Assembly: GCF_900109955.1 (NCBI RefSeq)
Contig: NZ_FOJB01000001.1
Coordinates: forward strand, 2,170,001-2,234,000
Source of the DNA: Aliiroseovarius sediminilitoris
Lineage (GTDB): Bacteria > Pseudomonadota > Alphaproteobacteria > Rhodobacterales > Rhodobacteraceae
Length of the DNA stretch: 64,000 nt
Reading direction: 5' to 3'
Both the position numbers and the translations under genes were made by a program. Shown here piece by piece: positions 8,450-17,007 of the stretch (position 1 is its first letter; every line of letters starts with the position of its first letter). The notes beneath the pieces were generated by a model. That model searched no databases. It was not told where the DNA came from and saw only the letters and a list, made by a program, of their open reading frames with translations.

Positions 8450-8910
8450 TCTTCGAAACGGTCCAGGAGTTTGCCGCCGCGCTGCCCCCGATGTCGGCGC
8501 TTGCCGGGCTGGACCTTGGCACCAAGACCATCGGGGTTGCGGTCTCTGACCGGATGCGACAGGTCTCGACCCCGCTGGAAACCATCAAACGCACCAAATT
8601 CACTGCTGACGCTGCCCGGTTGCAGACAATTATCACGGATCGTGAATTGGGCGGGTTGATCCTTGGCCTGCCGCGCAACATGGACGGCAGCGAAGGTCCA
8701 CGCGCTCAATCCACCCGCGGTTTCGCCCGCAATCTGGAGAAACTGACCGATATCCCCATCACCTTTTGGGATGAACGCCTGTCCACCGTTGCCGCCGAAC
8801 GCGCCCTGCTAGAGGCGGATACCTCCCGAAAGCGTCGCGCCGAGGTGATCGACCATGTCGCCGCAGGCTATATCCTGCAAGGTGTGTTGGATCGAATGAG
8901 GCATCTGTAA
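8446..8910 (+). CDS. ruvX: Putative pre-16S rRNA nuclease RuvX/YqgF
   Basis: 154-residue protein of the YqgF/RuvX family, with an RNase H-like fold and a role in 16S rRNA 5'-end maturation. Visible signatures are GLDLGTKTIGVAVSD near the N-terminus, LGLPRNMDGSEG, and the acidic WDERLSTVAAERAL segment. The GTG at 8446 overlaps the ccmI stop (GTGA); an internal ATG at 8491 is an alternative start, but the upstream MIFETVQEF stretch matches my recollection of rhodobacterial homologues. The stop and the start of the next gene overlap by one base. Confidence 0.85.
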   Translation: MIFETVQEFAAALPPMSALAGLDLGTKTIGVAVSDRMRQVSTPLETIKRTKFTADAARLQTIITDRELGGLILGLPRNMDGSEGPRAQSTRGFARNLEKLTDIPITFWDERLSTVAAERALLEADTSRKRRAEVIDHVAAGYILQGVLDRMRHL

Positions 8911-9143
8911 TGTCAGACGACATCTGGAAACGGGACGAGGTCGAAAGCCCCTGTATAAACATCTGTGTGGTCCACCCGGCCGCGCGCATCTGCACCGGAT
9001 GTTACCGCTCGATTGACGAGATCGCCCATTGGTCCCGACTATCGCCCGACGCACGCCGCGCGGTGTTAAGTGAATTGCCGGGCCGCAAAACGCAATTGTC
9101 AAAACGACGCGGCGGGCGCAAATCGCGGCTCAGCCAGACCTGA
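8910..9143 (+). CDS. DUF1289 family small protein
   Basis: 77-residue protein with the four conserved cysteines of DUF1289 (SPCINICVV and CTGCYRS), suggesting a small metal-binding module, and a basic C-terminus. Function is unknown for the family. The ATG overlaps the ruvX stop by one base, so it is co-translated with ccmI-ruvX. Confidence 0.85.
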   Translation: MSDDIWKRDEVESPCINICVVHPAARICTGCYRSIDEIAHWSRLSPDARRAVLSELPGRKTQLSKRRGGRKSRLSQT

Positions 9144-9211
9144 AACCGCTCTCCACAACGTGACCCGGCGCGGCGGAAATTGCGGATAGGATCAGGGCAA
9201 AAGGACCCCCG

Positions 9212-9589
9212 ATGACCATATTTCTCCGCTATGTCTTTGGCGCAATTGCGCTGCTTGTTGCGTCACCTTCGCTTGCGGAAGGCTGGAAAACCAGACCCGG
9301 TGACACCAGAATGGAGCAGGCCGACCTGAGCAGCACTGTGTCGGGCCAAACGCTGACATTCTACGATGGCGCCACCGCCGTCTTCAATCGGGACGGGACA
9401 TATTCCTATACCTATGGCGGCAGCGGAACATGGCTGGGCGAATACAAGATCGGCACTGACAGCACTGCCTGCGTGGTGTTCGTAACGGGGGTGTCGCGCT
9501 GCGACCTTTATGTCATGAACAACGACCAACTGGTTCTGATCACGAAAAACGATCTACGATTTCCGATCCAGTCAATCACCGAACATTGA
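9212..9589 (+). CDS. Secreted protein of unknown function
   Basis: 125 residues with a signal peptide of about 22 residues (FGAIALLVASPSLA-EG), so probably periplasmic. The mature part is rich in aromatic and glycine residues (NRDGTYSYTYGGSGTWLGEY) and resembles small beta-rich secreted proteins; it has two cysteines. No family recognised. It follows the DUF1289 gene by 68 bases on the same strand and may be part of that transcript. Confidence 0.7.
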   Translation: MTIFLRYVFGAIALLVASPSLAEGWKTRPGDTRMEQADLSSTVSGQTLTFYDGATAVFNRDGTYSYTYGGSGTWLGEYKIGTDSTACVVFVTGVSRCDLYVMNNDQLVLITKNDLRFPIQSITEH

Positions 9590-9770
9590 CGCCAATGGCC
9601 AACTCAAACCGTCAACGAAGGGGCTTCGCCGCTCATGCCTTTGGTGCTCATCCAAGGATGTTTGGGGCCAGAGGAAGGACAGCAGATCCTACCTCGCAGC
9701 CCGAGCGCACACTGATCGGCATTAAGCACCGCGTGACTTATCAACGACCATGGAAATGCGAGGATTTGCG

Positions 9771-9831
9771 TTTCTTCTGGCCAAAAATATCCTGGGGGTG
9801 AGAGCCGTCGGCTCGAGGGGGCAACGCCCCC
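9771..9831 (-). repeat. 61-base double-hairpin repeat, copy A (3' of ispG)
   Basis: Read on the minus strand, just past the ispG stop: stem GGGGGC-gtt-GCCCCC, then stem GAGCC-gac-GGCTC, then CACCCCC, a conserved AGGATATTTTTGG and CCAGAAGAAA. A second copy (59408-59468) is the same length and differs at 11 positions; within the second stem the changes are compensatory (A-T to G-C, C-G to A-T). Two stems followed by a T-run suggest a terminator or mRNA 3'-end element. Such elements recur in Rhodobacteraceae as far as I recall. The rest of 9590-9770 shows no supportable gene. Confidence 0.75.
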
Positions 9832-9834
9832 ACA

Positions 9835-10959
9835 TTACTCCGCCGCCTCTTCGGACTGCTTCTCGAGTTCCGCGGCGCGCTTCTCGACCAGTTCTACGAT
9901 ATGGTCGACCATTTTTTCGTTGTCGAGCTTGTGATCCTGCTTGCCCGCCACATACACCATGCCTGACCCGGCACCACCGCCAGTAAAGCCGACATCGGTC
10001 ATCAGCGCCTCGCCCGGGCCGTTTACCACGCAGCCGATGATCGACAGGCTCATGGGGGTATGAATATGCGCAAGGCGTTCTTCCAACGTCGCGACGGTCT
10101 TGATCACATCAAACCCCTGCCGCGCACAGGAAGGGCAGGAGATGATGTTGACCCCCCGGTGCCGCAGCCCGAGGCTTTTCAGAATTTCAAAGCCCACCTT
10201 GACCTCTTCCACCGGGTCGGCAGACAGGCTGACACGGATCGTGTCCCCGATCCCGGCCCAAAGCAGATTGCCCAGTCCGACGGCGCTCTTGATGGTGCCG
10301 GACACAAACCCGCCCGCCTCGGTGATCCCAAGATGGATCGGCGCGTCCGTTGCCTCGGCGATGCCGTGATAGGCAGCCGCGGACAGGAACACATCGGAGG
10401 CTTTCACGCTGATCTTGTAGTCCCGGAAATCGTTGTCTTCGAGGATCCGAATGTGGTCCAGACCGCTTTCCACCATCGCTTCGGGGCAAGGTTCGCCATA
10501 TTTTTCAAGCAGGTGGCGTTCAAGGGATCCAGCGTTCACTCCAATGCGGATCGAGCAGCCGTGATCTTTTGCGGCCTTGATCACTTCACGTACTCGGCTT
10601 TCATCACCGATATTGCCGGGGTTGATGCGCAGGCAGGCCGCGCCTGCCTCGGCAGCTTCGATGGCGCGTTTGTAGTGAAAATGGATATCCGCCACAATCG
10701 GCACCGGGCTTTCAGCGGTGATCTCTTTCAGCGCGGTTGTCGCTGCAACATCCGGGCAGGAGATGCGCACGATATCGGCTCCGGCCTCGGCGGCCGCCAT
10801 AACCTGTGCCAATGTCGCCTTCACATCAGAGCTGTCGGTGTTCGTCATCGTTTGCACGGCAATCGGTGCCCCGCCGCCCACCGGTACGTTGCCGACCATA
10901 ACCTGCCGCGACTGACGCCGTTCGATGTCACGCCATGGACGGATTGGATTGTGAGACAT
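9835..10959 (-). CDS. ispG: 4-hydroxy-3-methylbut-2-enyl diphosphate synthase (flavodoxin/ferredoxin)
   Basis: Iron-sulfur enzyme of the MEP isoprenoid pathway, converting MEcPP to HMBPP in the cytoplasm. 374 residues. A TIM-barrel-like N-terminal part has the family [12 protein letters not shown] motif, and the 4Fe-4S ligands are visible near the C-terminus in [11 protein letters not shown] and [10 protein letters not shown]. The start at 10959 (MSHNPIRPW) fits the family; the 30 codons upstream look non-coding. It lies about 100 bases downstream of the rodZ-like gene on the same strand and ends in the repeated double hairpin. Confidence 0.95.
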   Translation of the reverse strand: MSHNPIRPWRDIERRQSRQVMVGNVPVGGGAPIAVQTMTNTDSSDVKATLAQVMAAAEAGADIVRISCPDVAATTALKEITAESPVPIVADIHFHYKRAIEAAEAGAACLRINPGNIGDESRVREVIKAAKDHGCSIRIGVNAGSLERHLLEKYGEPCPEAMVESGLDHIRILEDNDFRDYKISVKASDVFLSAAAYHGIAEATDAPIHLGITEAGGFVSGTIKSAVGLGNLLWAGIGDTIRVSLSADPVEEVKVGFEILKSLGLRHRGVNIISCPSCARQGFDVIKTVATLEERLAHIHTPMSLSIIGCVVNGPGEALMTDVGFTGGGAGSGMVYVAGKQDHKLDNEKMVDHIVELVEKRAAELEKQSEEAAE

Positions 10960-11058
10960 GGGGATCACTCTTTCGCCGATATGTTCGCGGCCAGGGATAG
11001 CGCGCGCGGGACGCGGCGACAAGCACGCACCGCCACTGCGCGATTGCAATGTATGATG

Positions 11059-12372
11059 TTACTGAGCCGGGTTCAGTTCAGCCACATAGGTCGCCAGATC
11101 GGCGTCATTCGCCAGATCAGCGATGGCGAAGACCTCGGTCAAGGCCTCTTGTGACAAGGCCACGTTTTTCACGACAGACGGACCATCACCCGATGGGCCA
11201 TAGGCGGTGCCGTTCACGGCGAAGTAAACCGATCCCGCATTGCCGGTGCGCATCACAGGTGCCTGTTCGGTTTTGGGCAACACGTAATGCTCTCCCGCAT
11301 CCAGTATCTTTTCGAAGATGACGGTTCCATCCGCAGATTGGATACGAACCCAAGACGGGCGTACGGCAAATATGGCGACTTCCGCTGCTTCAGCACCCAG
11401 AACTTGCACTGCACGGGTGGCAGATTCGGCATTTCCTTCAGCGGTCGGGGAAATTCCATCAGCGGTCGGGGAAATTGCATTTGCTGCAATCCGTTGCGTG
11501 TCACGCGAAGCAATCGCATCGCTGTTCGGGCGTGATCCAAACAACGCGGGTGCGGCCCCCAGATCAGGCGCAGTCACACCGGCCAGCACACCAACGCTGG
11601 CAGGGTCGAGCGTCGAGATTGGTGCATCCCGATGGGTCAGAACCGGCACTTCCAGCGCCTGCGGACGATAAAGCCGATCCAGTGCTTCCGCCGACGGGGG
11701 CTGGGACAGTCCCGCACCGGCTTCGGCCATGATTTCAGTGTCGTCATCCGCGGCAAAGCTGGCAGGTCCACCGCCAACATCCGGCAACTCGGCCAGCACA
11801 CCGGGCGTTTGTTCAATCGGCGCGAAATCGACACGTTGAATTTCCTGCAACACGGACCAACCGCCATAGCCAAGCAACCCGATCAGCGCCGCAAGCACGG
11901 CCACCGAGCCGACAGCGCCGGGCTCGATCCCTGCAAAAATGCTTTCGGTCTGGGGCACCCAGTTGGCATTGGGATTGGCCAGCGGATCGCCACTGTGATC
12001 AGCCCGTTTCGTAACTTTTTTGGTCTTGTCAGACTGGCTGGAGGCACTTGCGGAAAGTCCATGCGCGGTGGTGAACCCACTTTCCTTGCAGAAGGTCTTA
12101 TAGGCCCATTCCGGGTCCATCCCCAAATACCGGGCATAGGACCGGACATAGCCTGCTATGAAGCCCTGTGTTTCAAACGCGGACACATCGGCGTTTTCAA
12201 TGGCGGCAATATAGGTGGCTTTGATCTTGAGTTCGCGCTGGACATCCAACAGCGATTTACCAAGCGTCGCACGTTCGCCACGCATGACATCGCCAAGTCG
12301 CAGATCGAAAGAATCAAAGCCGGTTGGCTTCTCTTCTTCCTCGACCCGAGACGTGTTCCAACGCCCGATCAT
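11059..12372 (-). CDS. RodZ-like helix-turn-helix membrane protein (DUF4115)
   Basis: 437 residues: a cytoplasmic HTH domain at about 20-110 (RLGDVMRGERATLGKSLLDVQ), a basic linker, one membrane helix at about 155-180, a Pro/Ala/Asp-rich periplasmic linker and a C-terminal beta domain (DUF4115-like, about 330-405: PSWVRIQSADGTVIFEKIL). This architecture is that of RodZ, which links MreB filaments to the envelope and shapes rods. The linker contains a 7-residue tandem duplication. Start supported by AGGAG upstream. It lies upstream of ispG, an arrangement also known elsewhere. Confidence 0.8.
   Translation of the reverse strand: MIGRWNTSRVEEEEKPTGFDSFDLRLGDVMRGERATLGKSLLDVQRELKIKATYIAAIENADVSAFETQGFIAGYVRSYARYLGMDPEWAYKTFCKESGFTTAHGLSASASSQSDKTKKVTKRADHSGDPLANPNANWVPQTESIFAGIEPGAVGSVAVLAALIGLLGYGGWSVLQEIQRVDFAPIEQTPGVLAELPDVGGGPASFAADDDTEIMAEAGAGLSQPPSAEALDRLYRPQALEVPVLTHRDAPISTLDPASVGVLAGVTAPDLGAAPALFGSRPNSDAIASRDTQRIAANAISPTADGISPTAEGNAESATRAVQVLGAEAAEVAIFAVRPSWVRIQSADGTVIFEKILDAGEHYVLPKTEQAPVMRTGNAGSVYFAVNGTAYGPSGDGPSVVKNVALSQEALTEVFAIADLANDADLATYVAELNPAQ
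11438..11479. repeat. Tandem 21-base duplication inside the RodZ-like gene
   Basis: Two adjacent 21-base units (11438-11458 and 11459-11479) differ by a single base. They encode two ISPTA(D/E)G-type heptads in the disordered periplasmic linker and keep the frame, consistent with recent slippage. Confidence 0.85.
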
Positions 12373-12485
12373 CCAGCTGCTCCTCGTGCCTCATGTGTCC
12401 CAAATGAAGCCAACGATTCGCGGTCGTTGCCTTCGCTAACGGAAAGGTAACACATTCTCACAAAATGTGCAGTCCGTGATTGGAG

Positions 12486-13709
12486 TTAAGCAGAAAGCTC
12501 GGCGCGATTTAGCTCACAATGCGACCAGAGCTGATCAAGGGCGTTGATCAGGGCATCCATTTCCTTGGGTCCATGCACCGGCGACGGGGTAAACCGCAGC
12601 CGTTCCGTACCGCGTGGGACCGTAGGAAAATTGATCGGCTGAACGTAAATACCGAAGTTTTCCAATAACATATCTGACAGTTGCTTGGTATGGACGGGGT
12701 CGCCGACAATCAGCGGAACGATGTGCGAATCATGGTCGATGATTGGAAGTCCAAGCGCTTTCAAGCGGGTTTTTAGAATCTTGGCCTGGGTCTGGTGCGC
12801 CTCGCGCAAAGCCTGATCTTCTTTCAGGTGTCTGACCGACGCCGCTGCCCCTGCCGCCACGGCCGGGGGGAGCGATGTGGTGAAGATAAAGCCCGGTGCA
12901 TAAGAGCGCACGGCGTCACACATTTTCGCGGATGCGGCGATATAGCCGCCCATCACGCCATAGGCTTTTGCCAGGGTGCCGTTGATGATGTCGATCCGGT
13001 GCGCAAGGTTGTCACGCTCTGACACCCCTGCCCCGCGCGGGCCATACATGCCCACCGCATGCACTTCGTCGATATAGGTCAGGGCGCCGAACTCGTCCGC
13101 CAGATCACAAAGGGCTTCGATCGGGCCGAAATCGCCATCCATCGAATAGACGCTTTCAAACGCGATCAGCTTCGGGGCGGCCGGGTCGTCGGCTTCCAGA
13201 AGCTCGCGCAGATGGGCAACGTCATTATGGCGGAAGATTCGTTTCGCACCGCCATTGCGGCGCACGCCTTCGATCATCGAGGCATGGTTCAACGCATCGG
13301 AATAGATGATCAGGCCGGGGAACAGTTTCGGCAGAGTAGACAGGGTCGCATCATTCGCGATGTAGGCCGAGGTGAAGATCAGCGCGTCTTCCTTCCGGTG
13401 AAGGTCGGCAATCTCGGCTTCCAGCCGTTTGTGATAGATGGTCGTGCCCGAGATGTTGCGGGTTCCACCCGACCCTGCGCCGGTCGCCTCGATCGCTTCG
13501 TGCATGGCGTCACGCACTTTGGGGTGCTGCCCCATGCCCAGATAGTCGTTGCCGCACCAGACGGTCACCGGCATCTCGGAGCCATCGGGCTTTTTCCACG
13601 TGGCGTGGGGGAACTGGCCTTGATGACGCTCGATTTCGATGAACGTGCGATAGCGGCCTTCGTCATGCAGACGCTGCAGCGCCACATCAAGCTCGTGATT
13701 ATAATCCAA
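12486..13709 (-). CDS. hemA: 5-aminolevulinate synthase
   Basis: PLP enzyme condensing glycine and succinyl-CoA to 5-aminolevulinate, the first step of haem (and, where present, bacteriochlorophyll) synthesis by the C4 route used by alphaproteobacteria. 407 residues, full length; PLP lysine at Lys248 ([12 protein letters not shown]), with SVYSMDGD and DEVHAVG motifs. The start codon is TTG, supported by AGGAGGGAACC directly upstream and by the family N-terminus MDYN. Downstream, 12451-12469 has an inverted repeat CACATT/AATGTG without a T-run. Upstream 13710-13977 separates it from a divergent gene and shows no further gene. Confidence 0.95.
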   Translation of the reverse strand: MDYNHELDVALQRLHDEGRYRTFIEIERHQGQFPHATWKKPDGSEMPVTVWCGNDYLGMGQHPKVRDAMHEAIEATGAGSGGTRNISGTTIYHKRLEAEIADLHRKEDALIFTSAYIANDATLSTLPKLFPGLIIYSDALNHASMIEGVRRNGGAKRIFRHNDVAHLRELLEADDPAAPKLIAFESVYSMDGDFGPIEALCDLADEFGALTYIDEVHAVGMYGPRGAGVSERDNLAHRIDIINGTLAKAYGVMGGYIAASAKMCDAVRSYAPGFIFTTSLPPAVAAGAAASVRHLKEDQALREAHQTQAKILKTRLKALGLPIIDHDSHIVPLIVGDPVHTKQLSDMLLENFGIYVQPINFPTVPRGTERLRFTPSPVHGPKEMDALINALDQLWSHCELNRAELSA

Positions 13710-13977
13710 GGTTCCCTCCTGGCCGGTCTGATCCTGTTCGTTCGTTCAACATACAGGGTATCACCTCACAAACATATTCGAAAACTCGATATGTTTTTCC
13801 CTGAACGTCGCTGCTTGCCGAGTTAACGGTTTGCAGGCGGGTTTTACATTGATCCATCTCAAACGGAACCCTTTTTGGGTTTTCCGCGACACTACGTCCC
13901 CCTTTTCTGCGCAGGGTGGACAGTGCCGGTCGGCCTGTTAGGGTCTGCGCCGATAACACCTGATATGGGAGCTTTCC

Positions 13978-15354
13978 ATGACGCTCGGCCCTGTTCTGGA
14001 CCGCATTGATGCGGACCTTCCCGACGCAATCGACCGCCTGCTTGCGCTGCTGCGGATCCCGTCCATTTCGACCGATCCGGCTTATGCGGTGGAGTGTCAG
14101 AAGGCCGCAGATTGGCTGGTGGATGATCTGAAAACGGTTGGTTTTCAAGCCGATAAGCGACAAACGCCGGGTCATCCCATGGTCGTCGCACACGCCGATG
14201 GACCCGCGGATACGCCGCATTTGATGTTCTATGGCCATTATGACGTGCAGCCGGTGGACCCCTTGGATTTGTGGGACACGCCGCCCTTTGAACCCGCCCT
14301 TGAGGACACGCCAGCGGGCAAGGTGATCCGGGGCCGCGGGTCGTCAGATGACAAGGGTCAGCTGATGACTTTTGTCGAGGCCTGTCGGGCGTGGACTGCG
14401 GTCCACGGCAGCCTGCCGGCCCGCATTTCACTGTTTTTTGAAGGCGAAGAAGAATCGGGGTCTCCGTCGCTGATCCCCTTCATGGAAGAAAACAAGGATG
14501 AGCTGACCACCGACATTGCGCTGATCTGCGACACCGGTTTGTTCGAATCAAAGACCCCCGCGATCATCACCCAACTGCGCGGTATGACCTGCGAGGATTT
14601 CACCATCACCGGCCCCGACCGCGACCTGCATTCGGGCATGTATGGTGGTGTGGCGATGAACCCAATCCGCATCCTGACCCGTGCGCTGGCAGACCTGCAT
14701 GACGACACGGGGCGCATCACCCTGCCCGGCTTTTATGACGGGGTCGAGGAGTTGTCAGACGAGATTCGCGCCCAATGGCAGGGGCTGGGCTTTGATCATG
14801 TAAAATTCCTTGCCGATGTCGGATTGAAACATCCGGCAGGCGAACAGGACCGCATGCCGATTGAAATGCTGTGGTCGCGGCCCACCTGTGATGTGAACGG
14901 CATCTGGGGTGGCTATACCGGCGACGGGTTCAAGACCGTGCTGCCCAGCAAGGCGTCCGCCAAGGTCAGTTTCAGACTGGTGGGCAAGCAAGACCCGGAC
15001 GCGATCCGCAAGACCTTCCGCGCCTATTTGGAAGACCGTCTGCCCGACGGGTTCACCATCGAATACCGCACCGAAAAAGGCGCGCCTGCCGCGCAGGTCT
15101 CAACAGATAACCCGATGTTTGAACAAGCCCGAAAGGCGCTGACCGACGAGTGGGGCATCCCGGCGGCTTTTGCTGGCTGTGGCGGCTCGATTCCGATTGC
15201 GGGCTATTTCAAGGATATTCTGGGCGTCGATGCGATGCTGATCGGATTTGGCAAGGATGACGACAACATCCACAGCCCGAACGAGAAATACGATCTGGAG
15301 AGCTTCCATAAAGGCATCCGCAGCTGGGCACGTATTCTGGCAGAACTGTCCTGA
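13978..15354 (+). CDS. M20 family dipeptidase
   Basis: Zinc-dependent peptidase of the M20/CNDP type, 458 residues and full length. Motifs: YGHYDVQP (metal His and catalytic Asp), GRGSSDDKGQ (bridging Asp), EGEEESGSPS (general-base Glu and metal Glu), and HSPNEKYDL near the C-terminus (metal His). An inserted dimerisation domain is expected between about residues 200 and 330. No signal peptide, so cytosolic, probably cleaving imported dipeptides; exact substrate unknown. Single gene with GGGAGC upstream of the ATG. Confidence 0.88.
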   Translation: MTLGPVLDRIDADLPDAIDRLLALLRIPSISTDPAYAVECQKAADWLVDDLKTVGFQADKRQTPGHPMVVAHADGPADTPHLMFYGHYDVQPVDPLDLWDTPPFEPALEDTPAGKVIRGRGSSDDKGQLMTFVEACRAWTAVHGSLPARISLFFEGEEESGSPSLIPFMEENKDELTTDIALICDTGLFESKTPAIITQLRGMTCEDFTITGPDRDLHSGMYGGVAMNPIRILTRALADLHDDTGRITLPGFYDGVEELSDEIRAQWQGLGFDHVKFLADVGLKHPAGEQDRMPIEMLWSRPTCDVNGIWGGYTGDGFKTVLPSKASAKVSFRLVGKQDPDAIRKTFRAYLEDRLPDGFTIEYRTEKGAPAAQVSTDNPMFEQARKALTDEWGIPAAFAGCGGSIPIAGYFKDILGVDAMLIGFGKDDDNIHSPNEKYDLESFHKGIRSWARILAELS

Positions 15355-15361
15355 ACAATCT

Positions 15362-15386
15362 GGTCCGGTGCCGTGTGTGCCGGGCC
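15362..15386. terminator. Hairpin between convergent genes
   Basis: GGTCCGG/CCGGGCC (one G-U pair) with an 11-base loop lies just after the M20 peptidase stop and before the stop of the convergent small membrane protein gene; a short TTT follows on the plus strand. Weak U-tract, so only a candidate terminator. Confidence 0.4.
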
Positions 15387-15391
15387 GGTCT

Positions 15392-15625
15392 TTAACCTTC
15401 GCGAGATGTCGGCCCCGACCGATAATAACGCACGATCTTGATCAACAAGATCACCCACGGCCCGCCATGCATCACCAGATCCAGCATATCGAGCGGACGC
15501 ACCACGCTGCCTGAAAACAACAGCCCCAGCTTTTCCCAGACATGCGGCGGCGTAAACGGGGCCAGGCCGATGGTTGCGCAGAAAATCACAACGGTGAAAA
15601 ACGGAATGTCGTCAAAGATCGACAT
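15392..15625 (-). CDS. Small membrane protein
   Basis: 77 residues with two hydrophobic segments (about 6-26, FFTVVIFCATIGLAPF, and about 45-66, LDLVMHGGPWVILLIKIV), so probably a two-helix inner-membrane protein with both ends on the same side. The tail (KIVRYYRSGPTSREG) is basic. No function recognised. Convergent with the M20 peptidase gene and just downstream of the tRNA-Asp genes on the same strand. Confidence 0.65.
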   Translation of the reverse strand: MSIFDDIPFFTVVIFCATIGLAPFTPPHVWEKLGLLFSGSVVRPLDMLDLVMHGGPWVILLIKIVRYYRSGPTSREG

Positions 15626-15712
15626 CTTGCGTACCTTCTTTGCAAGCCTTATTCCCGCGCGCTCGACACAGGCAGTTTACCGTTTGAACTTCTGGCTGAA
15701 TATGTGGTGAAG

Positions 15713-15789
15713 TGGCGCGGTTGACGGGGCTCGAACCCGCGACCCCCGGCGTGACAGGCCGGTACTCTAACCAACTGAGCTACAACCGC
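15713..15789 (-). tRNA. tRNA-Asp (GTC)
   Basis: A 77-base cloverleaf on the minus strand with 7-bp acceptor stem GCGGTTG/CAACCGC, discriminator G and encoded CCA. The anticodon loop CTGTCAC gives GTC. Identical over its whole length to the gene at 15929-16005. Confidence 0.97.
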
Positions 15790-15887
15790 GCGTGGCGGCG
15801 TGAATACAGCGGCGGTGATGGGCCGTCAATGGGGAAATGGCACGCTTTGGCGGGCTGGTTTGCGCGTATGACAAGAGGCCCGAAAAC

Positions 15888-15911
15888 GAAGAAACCCCGC
15901 CAATGGCGGGG
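15888..15911 (-). terminator. Terminator after the upstream tRNA-Asp
   Basis: On the minus strand, CCCCGCC-att-GGCGGGG followed by TTTCTT, located between the two tRNA-Asp genes, so it would end transcripts of the first copy (15929-16005). Confidence 0.65.
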
Positions 15912-15928
15912 TCGCTTTCGGGCAGTGG

Positions 15929-16005
15929 TGGCGCGGTTGACGGGGCTCGAACCCGCGACCCCCGGCGTGACAGGCCGGTACTCTAACCAACTGAGCTACA
16001 ACCGC
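15929..16005 (-). tRNA. tRNA-Asp (GTC), second copy
   Basis: Identical 77-base tRNA with encoded CCA and GTC anticodon. The two copies are 139 bases apart with a terminator-like hairpin between them, so each is probably transcribed on its own. Confidence 0.97.
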
Positions 16006-16087
16006 TCACTGCCAAGCCTTGCGGCTTGTTCGGGCGTTCTAGGCCGCAGGCCCAAGGGCGTCAAGCGGCCATTTCCCATTTTCCGGA

Positions 16088-16684
16088 TTATTTTTCGATG
16101 GTCCGGTGCCCATGCCGGGGCGACAGGTGAAAGATGATCCCCTGACCGCCGGGAAGGTCCAGCATGTCATCCGCGGTCAGCCCCATCCAGCGTGTGCGCA
16201 GCACCCTTGACAGGATGCCATGGGTGAAGATGACTGCCGGGCCTGCCAAATCCCCAAGAAACGCATCCGCCCTCAGCTCGAGATCACGGTAGCGCTCGCC
16301 CCCCGGAGACCTGAAATGCCAGTTGATCGGATCCTCTTCAGACATCGCGGCAAGCGCGGGCCAACCGGCTTTGATCCGGGCTTGGGTCAGCCCTTCCCAC
16401 GCACCGAACGCTACTTCACAAAGTCGCGCATCTTCGGTCACGGGCCAGCCGAACGGTGCCAGCGACAGGGCCGCGGTCTGAAGCGCCCGCCCCTGCGGTG
16501 AACTGAAGGCTTTTATATCCTCGCGTTCGCCGACGACGCGTTGCAACATCTCGCCCATGTCACGGGCTTGCTGACACCCCAACTCGGTCAGGGGTGAATC
16601 CAGGCGCCCTTGTTGGCGCCGCGCCAGGTTCCATTCGGTCTGTCCGTGACGGATGACGAAGATTTCGGGATAGAGCTTGGTCAT
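16088..16684 (-). CDS. Histidine phosphatase family protein
   Basis: 198 residues of the phosphoglycerate-mutase-like superfamily. The phosphohistidine motif is IRHGQTEWN near residue 12, with the second catalytic His in FTHGILSRVL and the conserved acid in CEVAFGAWEG. Length and motifs fit small broad-specificity phosphatases (CobC/GpmB-like); the true substrate cannot be told. No signal peptide. Single gene between tRNA genes on the same strand. Confidence 0.85.
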   Translation of the reverse strand: MTKLYPEIFVIRHGQTEWNLARRQQGRLDSPLTELGCQQARDMGEMLQRVVGEREDIKAFSSPQGRALQTAALSLAPFGWPVTEDARLCEVAFGAWEGLTQARIKAGWPALAAMSEEDPINWHFRSPGGERYRDLELRADAFLGDLAGPAVIFTHGILSRVLRTRWMGLTADDMLDLPGGQGIIFHLSPRHGHRTIEK

Positions 16685-16755
16685 GCTGATCCACGGCTAT
16701 GGCTTAACATGCACCAATATTACCGCAGCCAACATGAAATACCACTGAAGGGGAG

Positions 16756-16831
<76 letters not shown>

Positions 16832-17007
16832 GTTGCGCAGCTAATAGCCTTGGCAAACCGGGGATTGCAAGAGTGGTTTGCACCAAGGGGTGAAAAAATC
16901 TGCGACACTCCGCCGTCCAACCCTCACCCGGCCCGGCCACCTCAAATGGTTGCACTTTGCATTACGTGACGTATGGTGCCTGCATTCCACCAGTGAGGAC
17001 CAAGAAC

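Noticed and set aside
9586-9801. 71-codon plus-strand frame before the repeat element
   Set aside because: Ends inside the double-hairpin repeat, low-complexity basic sequence, poor ribosome-binding site.
12451-12469. CACATT/AATGTG inverted repeat as hemA terminator
   Set aside because: Only a 6-bp stem with no U-run; too weak to call.
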